A stretch of 13,109 nucleotides of DNA, taken from assembly GCA_015485455.1 (NCBI GenBank), contig WFTN01000077.1, forward strand, positions 1 to 13,109, read 5' to 3'. The number at the start of each line of letters is the position of its first letter. The stretch's first letter is position 1. The position numbers and the translations under genes were made by a program. A model generated the notes under the pieces. That model searched no databases. It saw nothing but the letters and a program-made list of their open reading frames with translations, and had not been told where the DNA came from. Below, one piece after another: positions 7,612 through 13,109 of this stretch. This stretch comes from Planctomycetota bacterium. Its GTDB lineage: Bacteria > Planctomycetota > GCA-002687715 > DRQF01.

Positions 7612-7619
7612 GCAAAGGT

Positions 7620-7633
7620 GTCTCCCCGGAGAC
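7620..7633. repeat. Short inverted repeat between queC and parA (possible operator)
   Basis: GTCTCC and GGAGAC form perfect 6-bp arms around a CC centre. The 2-base centre makes a protein-binding palindrome more likely than an RNA hairpin. It lies just upstream of the queC -35 box and 31 bases before the parA ATG, where a regulator could affect both divergent genes. The GGAG half is too far (over 30 bases) to be the parA ribosome site. A GATAAT (7635-7640) next to it could be a parA -10, without a good -35. Confidence 0.3.
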
Positions 7634-7664
7634 CGATAATCACATCGTGAATGACATAAGAGAC

Positions 7665-8561
7665 ATGAAGGTAATCGCCATATCCAACCAAAAGGGTGGC
7701 GTAGGAAAGACAACAACGGCAGTAAACCTGGGTGCGGCCATGGCCGAACGCGGGAAACGTGTCCTGATTGTTGATCTCGATCCTCAGGGCAACGGCTCGA
7801 CCCATTTGGGAGTCGACATCTACAATCTAGAATTGTCGATGTATGACGTCTTAGTGGCAGATGAACCTTTGGCTAACGTCATCCAAAAGACCGGAATGGA
7901 AGGTCTCTTCTGCGCTCCCAGCAACATCGATTTGTCGGGGGCAGAAGTCGAAATGGTGGCCGCCGTTGGCCGTGAGACAATCCTCAAGGAAGCGATTGAC
8001 GAATGGGCCAACCGGCTCGCCAAGCTGCAAGCTGAGAATGGCGAAGATCAAACCTTCGACTATGTCCTCATCGATTGCCCGCCCTCCTTAGGGCTCCTCT
8101 GCGTGAACGCCTTGGCCGCCGCCCATGAGATCATCGTCCCCATGCAAACTGAGTTCTTTGCCCTCCAAGGCATGAGTAAGCTCATGGACGTGGTGGAGGT
8201 CATCAGAAAACGTATCAACTCCCGCTTGAAGGTGGGCGGCATCGTCGCTTGTCGCATGGACACCCGAACACGATTGGCCATCGAAGTATTAGAGGACATC
8301 AAGGATCACTTCCCCGACCTCCTATTCCAGTCGCGCATTCGCCAAAACGTTAAATTGGCCGAGTCTCCTTCCTTCGGCCGCACGGTCCTTGAATACGCTC
8401 CCGAATCCAATGGCGCCGAAGACTATCGAAGCTTGGCCGCAGAGTATTTGGGAGAAGTCCTGCCAAAAATCGCCGACGAGTTAGAAGAGATCGACGAAGA
8501 AGAAGACTTGGAAGAAGTCGAAGAGAGCGAAGAGACAACCAGCCAGAGCGCTGCGGAATAG
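7665..8561 (+). CDS. parA: ParA/Soj-type partition ATPase
   Basis: This 298-residue protein has the deviant Walker A motif KGGVGKTT (10-17, with signature K10 and K15), the A' region [11 protein letters not shown] (33-43), the Walker B region [11 protein letters not shown] (133-143) and the Soj-like C-terminal signature [15 protein letters not shown] (224-238). Such ATPases dimerise on ATP, bind DNA nonspecifically and position chromosome origins or other cargo with a ParB-like partner. The ATG at 7665 is chosen because the family starts [12 protein letters not shown]; a GTG at 7647 would add six residues, and neither has a strong ribosome site. The last 28 residues or so (from [20 protein letters not shown]) form an acidic tail beyond the normal ParA fold. 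No parB follows: the next gene is convergent. It could be the chromosomal Soj encoded away from parB, or a cargo-positioning ParA-like protein. Confidence 0.9.
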   Translation: MKVIAISNQKGGVGKTTTAVNLGAAMAERGKRVLIVDLDPQGNGSTHLGVDIYNLELSMYDVLVADEPLANVIQKTGMEGLFCAPSNIDLSGAEVEMVAAVGRETILKEAIDEWANRLAKLQAENGEDQTFDYVLIDCPPSLGLLCVNALAAAHEIIVPMQTEFFALQGMSKLMDVVEVIRKRINSRLKVGGIVACRMDTRTRLAIEVLEDIKDHFPDLLFQSRIRQNVKLAESPSFGRTVLEYAPESNGAEDYRSLAAEYLGEVLPKIADELEEIDEEEDLEEVEESEETTSQSAAE

Positions 8562-8595
8562 GGAAACGCCCCTCTCACCTGACCTCGCCGACTGC

Positions 8596-8630
8596 AAAAA
8601 AAAGGGCTCAAGCCTCGCTTGAGCCCGTTT
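8596..8630. terminator. Bidirectional terminator between parA and the TPR gene
   Basis: A perfect 9-bp stem (GGGCTCAAG, 8604-8612, and CTTGAGCCC, 8618-8626) with a 5-base loop has a T-run on the plus side (gttttc) and eight A residues on the other (8596-8603), which is a T8 tract on the minus strand. It therefore fits both convergent genes, and is better for the minus-strand TPR gene. Confidence 0.85.
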
Positions 8631-8663
8631 TCTATAGAAACAAGAAAACGAAAGAGAAGGCTC

Positions 8664-10037
8664 TTACTTTTCCAGCTCTCTCTTCAAAGAAGCGATGAGG
8701 ATATTCAAGTCTCCTCGAGCTTTTCCCTTCTCGGCCACCCGCAATGCTTCACGGAATTTCCCACGACGTTTCATGATACGAGCGAAGTTCAAACAGGCAT
8801 CCGTGTTAGTTTCGTCGTAGCTCAGAGCGATTTTGTAGTTTTTGAGAGCCTCATTGAGATCATCAAAATGGTAGTGGTACATCAAGGCGTAATCATTTTG
8901 CACTTGAGCTCGCCATGGTCTGGTGAATTTGGAGTATTTCACCATGCCCTTGACAGCATCGGCATAGAAAGCTTTCGACTTAGCATAAGCTTCTTTGGCA
9001 GCCTTGTCCTTTTTTTGGCTCTCCAAGCTGGTCCCATAGTCCCGATAGAAGAGCCCCAAGTCACTCTGCAAGCTGACGCGGCGTTCTCCATGAAGGGCTG
9101 GTAAAGCGTATTTTTCGGCAATCTCGCAAGCTCTTGCCAAGTCGCCTCGGCCAAAGAAACTTCCGGCAATGGCGTGCAAGGAAAGCCCAGGGTGCTTTTG
9201 ATCAGTCCATCCATAACGCATGGAGCCAGCCTTCGAGAACAAAGCGATGGCTTCATCCAATTTTCCCATGCCATTGGCAGCAACGCCCTGAAAATAAATA
9301 GCCTCTGGACGATAGCGCGGGGAGACCTGCTCCAACTTCTTCCATGTTTTCATGGCTTCAGCGTAGTTCTGTTGCAGGTTAAGCACATACCCTTTCCACC
9401 ATAGAGCCACGTCATTGTTGGGTTTGGCTTTGAGCCAACCATCCAAGTCTTTCACCATACCATCCCAGTTTTTGCTCTGGGAGTAGTAACGCCAAAGAGC
9501 GTTGACCGCTTGCCCCTCAAATTTGGCACTGAGTTTGTGCGCCAAAGCAGCAGCATACATCTTCGTGGCCTTGTCTTGCTGATTCAGCCAGTAGTAGCAG
9601 TGGCCACTCTCAAGATAGAGAGGTGCCTTGTTCTTTGAGCCAGCAATAGCTTTCTCGAATGCTTCGGCAGCTTGCTCGTAAAGCCCCGTGGGATCTTTTT
9701 GATTCCCCCGCTTCTGGTGGCCTTGGGCCAAGAAGCAGCGGCCGACGTATTCTGCTGCAAGGGCAGAATCTGGCTTCATGTTGAGAGCGCGAACGGCATT
9801 AAAACCACCGGTGCCTGGGTCATTGTTCCAATAGGCAGCTTGGGCCATGCCCATACGCACAGCGAATACGTCCGCGTGGTCCTCTAACAGAGTGTCAAAA
9901 GCATCCTGTGCCTTGGCCCATTGTTTCTTCTCAAGGAGTTTTTGTGCTTCTTTGAGTCCCTCTTGTGCGTAGCCTGAATTGCCAAGAATGGCGCAAGCAA
10001 TCACAAAGATCAAAATCCAATTGATTCGTTTCGACAC
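8664..10037 (-). CDS. Exported tetratricopeptide-repeat protein
   Basis: This 457-residue protein has a signal peptide (residues 1-24, INWILIFVIACAILGNSGYAQ), probably cut by signal peptidase I after YA. Start to end it is a series of helix-turn-helix repeats with the TPR pattern of small and aromatic residues: about 26-59, 60-93, 94-133 (with an insertion), 137-170, 210-240, 243-276, 285-315, 323-366, 380-412 and 414-440. Clear examples are WAKAQDAFDTLLEDHADVFA and KLDEAIALFSKAGSMRYG. It has no catalytic motif, so a periplasmic scaffold or protein-binding role is the most that can be inferred. The start is GTG at 10037, supported by GGAG 9 bases upstream and by the signal peptide that follows. 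It is convergent with parA and divergent from lysS. Confidence 0.88.
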   Translation of the reverse strand: MSKRINWILIFVIACAILGNSGYAQEGLKEAQKLLEKKQWAKAQDAFDTLLEDHADVFAVRMGMAQAAYWNNDPGTGGFNAVRALNMKPDSALAAEYVGRCFLAQGHQKRGNQKDPTGLYEQAAEAFEKAIAGSKNKAPLYLESGHCYYWLNQQDKATKMYAAALAHKLSAKFEGQAVNALWRYYSQSKNWDGMVKDLDGWLKAKPNNDVALWWKGYVLNLQQNYAEAMKTWKKLEQVSPRYRPEAIYFQGVAANGMGKLDEAIALFSKAGSMRYGWTDQKHPGLSLHAIAGSFFGRGDLARACEIAEKYALPALHGERRVSLQSDLGLFYRDYGTSLESQKKDKAAKEAYAKSKAFYADAVKGMVKYSKFTRPWRAQVQNDYALMYHYHFDDLNEALKNYKIALSYDETNTDACLNFARIMKRRGKFREALRVAEKGKARGDLNILIASLKRELEK

Positions 10038-10065
10038 CGTATTTGTCTCCGATTTCTAATCGTTA

Positions 10066-10085
10066 GGTATTCAACTCGAAATACC
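10066..10085. repeat. Inverted repeat upstream of the TPR gene
   Basis: GGTATT (10066-10071) and AATACC (10080-10085) are perfect 6-bp arms with an 8-bp spacer, 29 bp in front of the GTG start of the TPR gene. The spacing suits a dimeric regulator, but such a repeat can arise by chance. No convincing promoter hexamers were found beside it. Confidence 0.2.
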
Positions 10086-10122
10086 CCAGGCACACCAAGA
10101 GATTATCATCAGCCCACCTAAC

Positions 10123-10173
10123 AAGTCCATAGTAGGCATGAAGTCCATGACCAACGCTGCTATACTTCGGCCC
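10123..10173 (+). promoter_or_regulatory. lysS promoter region with TATACT/GGCCC motif and an 8-bp direct repeat
   Basis: GCTATACTTCGGCCC (10159-10173) holds a -10-like TATACT at 10161-10166 and ends 22 bases before the lysS ATG; it matches the motif at 3518-3532 in 13 of 15 bases. AAGTCCAT occurs twice just upstream (10123-10130 and 10141-10148, 18 bp apart), covering the place where a -35 would be. The -35 itself (ATGAAG at the expected spacing) is poor, so the promoter may be activator dependent or wrongly placed. Confidence 0.4.
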
Positions 10174-10195
10174 TAAATCATTGAGGAGAGCCGAG

Positions 10196-11665
10196 ATGGC
10201 CGACAAAACAGACAACGAATATCGTCAAGTCAGGATTTCGAAATTAGACCGTTTACGAGAAGCGGGTCAAAATCCCTACCCAGAGCGCTTTGAGCGTAGC
10301 CATATGTTGGCGGACGCTCGCCTCTTAGATGACGATGTCCAAGGCGTCACCGTTGCCGGTCGCATCATGACCGCAAGAATCATGGGAAAACTTTCCTTCA
10401 TCACCCTCCAAGACGTGTCTGGGCGATGCCAGATTTCCATTCGCCAGGACGATGTTGGGCCAGAAACCTACAAAATCGTGAAGAAACTCGTCGATATCGG
10501 AGATTTCATCGGTATCGCCGGCGAAATGTATACGACAAAAACTGGCGAAAAGACGGTTCGAGCCAAAGGTTTTTCCTTCTTAGGCAAAACCTTGCGCCCA
10601 CTACCAGAAAAATGGCAGGGGGTGCAGGACCAAGAAGTCCTCTACCGCCAACGGTATCTAGACGTCATCATGAACCCGGAGTCCATGGACCGTTTCAAGC
10701 TCCGCAGCAACCTCATCAGGATTATGCGCCGCTATTTGGAAGACCAGGCATTCATGGAAGTGGAAACTCCCGTTTTGGCTCCGAAAGCGAGTGGCGCCGC
10801 AGCCAAGCCCTTCACTTCCCACCACAACGCCCTGGATATGGAAGTTTTTCTGCGCATCGCCCCTGAGACTTATCTCAAACGTTGCATTGTTGGGGGTTTC
10901 GATCGAGTTTTTGAGTTTGCCCGCTGTTTCCGCAATGAAGGCATGGACCCGTCTCATCTTCAAGACTTCACCATGCTTGAGTATTACTGCGCTTACTGGA
11001 ACTACGAAGACAACATGAACTTCACCCAGAAGTTGATCCAGCATGTCCTCACAGAACTCTTTGGTTCCTTGGAAGTCGAAATAGGCGGGGAAAAAATTGA
11101 TTTCTCCGGCGAATGGCCTCGGGTTTCCTTCCGGGAGCTCATCCTCAAAGACTGTGACATTGATATTGAGGCATTTCGGGACGCCGATTCTTTGCGGGCT
11201 GAAATCAGCTCCAAAGGGATCACCTTAGAAGACGTAGAAAAAATGGGACGTGGCAACCTCATCGACCAGCTCTACAAGAAAGTCAGTCGCCCTCAAATGA
11301 CAGGCCCGGTCTTCCTCACCAAGCACCCCGTCGACTTGTCACCTTTGGCAAGACGCAATGATGACGAAGAAAGTGTTTCTGATCGATTCCAACTGGTCAT
11401 TCGCGGCTGGGAAGTCGTCAACGCCTATTCCGAATTAGTCGACCCTCTCGATCAGCGAGCTCGATTGGAATCCCAAGCGGCCCTCAAGGCCAGCGGAGAC
11501 GACGACGCTATGGATATGGACGAAGACTATCTACTTGCCATGGAGCACGGCATGCCGCCCATAAGCGGTTGGGGCATGGGTATTGATCGATTCTGCGCCC
11601 TCATCACCAACCAATCGAATCTTCGAGACGTTGTTTTGTTTCCTCTCATGCGCCCAAACGACTAA
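10196..11665 (+). CDS. lysS: Lysyl-tRNA synthetase, class II
   Basis: This 489-residue protein is close to the usual bacterial length of about 500. The N-terminal OB-fold anticodon-binding domain spans about 50-130 (VTVAGRIMTARIMGKLSFITLQD). The class II catalytic core has motif 1 ending at ETPVLAPKASGAAAKPF (190-206), motif 2 FRNEGMDPSHLQDFTMLEYY (245-264), the lysine-site segment VVNAYSELVDP (407-417) and motif 3 GWGMGIDRF (458-466). It charges tRNA-Lys with lysine using ATP in the cytoplasm. The ATG at 10196 has GGAG 7 bases upstream; a TTG at 10181 overlaps that ribosome site and is rejected. Motif 2 reads HLQDFT where E. coli has HNPEFT, and motif 3 has GWGMG in place of GLGIG. Both are tolerated class II variants, and the catalytic arginines (R246 in FRNEG, R465) are present. 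Confidence 0.96.
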   Translation: MADKTDNEYRQVRISKLDRLREAGQNPYPERFERSHMLADARLLDDDVQGVTVAGRIMTARIMGKLSFITLQDVSGRCQISIRQDDVGPETYKIVKKLVDIGDFIGIAGEMYTTKTGEKTVRAKGFSFLGKTLRPLPEKWQGVQDQEVLYRQRYLDVIMNPESMDRFKLRSNLIRIMRRYLEDQAFMEVETPVLAPKASGAAAKPFTSHHNALDMEVFLRIAPETYLKRCIVGGFDRVFEFARCFRNEGMDPSHLQDFTMLEYYCAYWNYEDNMNFTQKLIQHVLTELFGSLEVEIGGEKIDFSGEWPRVSFRELILKDCDIDIEAFRDADSLRAEISSKGITLEDVEKMGRGNLIDQLYKKVSRPQMTGPVFLTKHPVDLSPLARRNDDEESVSDRFQLVIRGWEVVNAYSELVDPLDQRARLESQAALKASGDDDAMDMDEDYLLAMEHGMPPISGWGMGIDRFCALITNQSNLRDVVLFPLMRPND

Positions 11666-11696
11666 ACACCGCACAGCAAACAGAAGCCACAGGAAA

Positions 11697-11730
11697 CGGG
11701 CGCCAAGATTGTCTTGGCGCCCGCTTTATT
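11697..11730 (+). terminator. Strong intrinsic terminator after lysS
   Basis: A perfect 12-bp GC-rich stem (11697-11708 with 11712-11723, arm CGGGCGCCAAGA) with a 3-base loop starts 31 bp past the lysS stop and is followed by ctttatt. On the minus strand the stem is followed by gtttcc, so it could also help end the convergent glycosyltransferase transcript. Confidence 0.85.
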
Positions 11731-11757
11731 GAGTCATTGTCAGGGAACAGATGAGGA

Positions 11758-13109
11758 TTAGTGAAGCAGGCGGCTCACCCGATCGACGCAAATCTGTGCG
11801 GCCCCACCCTTAGGACGTCCACCGGTTGCAGCGCGGGTGCGCATTTCTTTCAAAGCGCTCCCTTGGTTGCGAAGAACATCGGTGAGAAGCCATTCTAAAT
11901 CAAGGCCATCATGGGCTTTCAAAGCCACACCTCGTTCAACAAACCAATCGACGGTGCGCTCTTCAGCCTTGGTTTCTGGGCGAAGCAAAAGAAGAGGCAA
12001 ACCAGAAGCAAATGCTTCGGCTACGGTGTGCCCCACAGCTCGGGTAATCATCAGATCGGAAACACCCATGACATCGCCAATGTTGTTGACGAATCCGAAT
12101 GCCTTTACGAACACCCCTCGAGGGGCTTTCATGTCCTTGACCGCTTTGACCAAGCTCTCATTCTTGCCGGCCAGGATGAGAAGATTAAAACCGTAACCAA
12201 CAGAGGTGATCTGTTTCACGATTTCCATGATCTCTTCGGTGTTCCCCAAGCCCCCTGGGCGCAGCAAGACAATGGGGGAATTGGAGCGAATACCTAAGTC
12301 TTTGCGAACCTTGGCACGATCAATTTCACCTTCAAACCGTGGATGAACGGGGATACCGCTCACATCAATCGTCGATGACGGAACACCAGCACGAAGAAGC
12401 TTAAATCGCACTTTTTCAGAAGAAACCAAGTACTGGTCCACCCCTTCAGCCATCCACCAGGGATGCAAGTCGTATTCTGTCACTACGACTGCGATCCGCG
12501 TCTTCAGGTCATGCTCCCGTTTGAGCTTAGCGATGAACTGAATTGGCAGATAATGAGTCAAGACAATTTGATGAGGACGTTTCTCTAACAGCAACTTCTT
12601 GAAGCGAGGGATAAATACTTTGTCGCTGATAACGCTGTCTTGGGTTTGAACTGGGGCTTGATCTGATTCTGCCCCATTCTCTTCGCCTTCAGACATCTCC
12701 AACGCCATGGCCGGTTTAGTCCGGTACTCGGCATCAACCATCCGATCAATTTCAGCAGCGTCATATTCCTTGTTCAGGAAATCAGCGATGTTGACCTGTT
12801 TCACCTTGAAGTTTTGGTCTACTGACTTGAAGGCTTCGAAGATAGCGTCACCAGCTCGATGTTGTCCGTTGGCTGATGCCATCGACATCACCAAGACTTG
12901 CTTGGGAGGGCGCAAGAAAGGCATGAGATCCCGCAGGGTTAGTTTCGAGTCCAACTCCCTGAGACGAGCCGCGGCCGCCGTGAGCATTTCTTCCTCTTCT
13001 TGGCGCAGCTCTTCCTTAGTCTTCCTAGTTTCTTTCGCAGGAGCAGCCTGCTCTGGCTGCTCCCCTTCGGCTTCTTTTTCTTCGTCGTCTTCTTCCGACT
13101 CTTCATCAT
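11758..13109 (-). CDS. GT28-type glycosyltransferase (MGDG-synthase/MurG-like), 5' end cut by window
   Basis: The reading frame is open from the window edge to the TAA at 11758. Counting from the internal ATG at 12987, residues 29-52 (KQVLVMSMASANGQHRAGDAIFEA, abbreviated here) match the N-terminal fold of the diacylglycerol glycosyltransferase (MGDG_synth) family. VVVTEYDLHPWWMAEGVDQYLV (167-188), GIPVHPRF (211-218), LLRPGGLGNTEEI (241-253), VKAFGFVNNIGDVMGVSDLMITR (294-316) and TVAEAFASGLPLLLL (321-335) follow the GT28 acceptor and nucleotide-sugar domains. The family transfers a sugar from a nucleotide sugar to a lipid at the membrane; the exact sugar is unknown. Upstream of M1, 40 more in-frame codons encode an acidic, Glu-rich tract with no in-frame ATG, so the gene probably begins beyond the window. 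GAGG before the ATG at 12987 makes that internal start possible but may just reflect Glu codons. Confidence 0.85.
   Translation of the reverse strand, partial: DEESEEDDEEKEAEGEQPEQAAPAKETRKTKEELRQEEEEMLTAAAARLRELDSKLTLRDLMPFLRPPKQVLVMSMASANGQHRAGDAIFEAFKSVDQNFKVKQVNIADFLNKEYDAAEIDRMVDAEYRTKPAMALEMSEGEENGAESDQAPVQTQDSVISDKVFIPRFKKLLLEKRPHQIVLTHYLPIQFIAKLKREHDLKTRIAVVVTEYDLHPWWMAEGVDQYLVSSEKVRFKLLRAGVPSSTIDVSGIPVHPRFEGEIDRAKVRKDLGIRSNSPIVLLRPGGLGNTEEIMEIVKQITSVGYGFNLLILAGKNESLVKAVKDMKAPRGVFVKAFGFVNNIGDVMGVSDLMITRAVGHTVAEAFASGLPLLLLRPETKAEERTVDWFVERGVALKAHDGLDLEWLLTDVLRNQGSALKEMRTRAATGGRPKGGAAQICVDRVSRLLH

Noticed and set aside
7547..7615. 23-residue N-terminal extension of QueC from a TTG codon
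   Set aside because: The stretch contains the predicted -10 and overlaps the -35, while the ATG at 7546 has a good AGGGA site.
1..13109. tRNA, rRNA, CRISPR array, insertion sequence, prophage or att site
   Set aside because: No spaced direct repeats, cloverleaf-like stretches, transposase or integrase motifs were seen on either strand.

Overview
This is a 13.1 kb bacterial chromosomal stretch with mixed, rather even base composition (about half G+C by eye). It carries nine protein genes, two of which are cut by the window edges. Signal peptides, a lipobox protein and a queuosine gene suggest a diderm (Gram-negative type) environmental bacterium. The mix of a matrixin-type metalloprotease, a gingipain-like C25 protease and a B12-binding radical SAM enzyme is common in poorly cultivated phyla. 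Nothing here fixes the phylum, so I leave it open. I saw no tRNA, rRNA, CRISPR array, insertion sequence or phage gene, and no intergenic gap longer than about 220 bp.

Layout. Positions 1-1509 (minus, cut at its C-terminal end) encode a secreted M10/matrixin zinc protease with a PPC-type domain. Positions 1729-3366 (minus) encode a B12-binding-domain radical SAM protein. Positions 3580-6255 (plus) encode a large secreted C25 (gingipain-type) cysteine protease. This first half is therefore an accessory region with two exported proteases of different catalytic class on either side of a radical SAM enzyme. Next comes a minus-strand two-gene operon, queC (6830-7546) followed with an ATGA overlap by a small lipoprotein (6261-6833). 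Its intrinsic terminator lies inside the 3' coding end of the convergent C25 gene. Divergent from queC is a Soj/ParA-type ATPase gene (7665-8561) with no parB visible beside it. It converges, across a bidirectional terminator, on an exported TPR protein (8664-10037, minus). Divergent from that is lysS (10196-11665), closed by a strong 12-bp-stem terminator. The window ends with a minus-strand glycosyltransferase of the MGDG-synthase/MurG-like (GT28) type whose N-terminus lies beyond the window.

How the genes relate. Gene orientation alternates almost gene by gene, so most genes are probably separate transcription units; the only clear operon is queC-lipoprotein. lysS and queC are housekeeping genes (translation and tRNA modification), parA serves chromosome or cargo partitioning, and the GT probably serves glycolipid synthesis. 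The two proteases probably act outside the cytoplasm. I found no clearly new multi-gene system. The most unusual items are the terminator embedded antisense in a protease coding region, the dual-protease/radical SAM neighbourhood, a promoter-like motif shared by several genes, and acidic tails on ParA and the GT.
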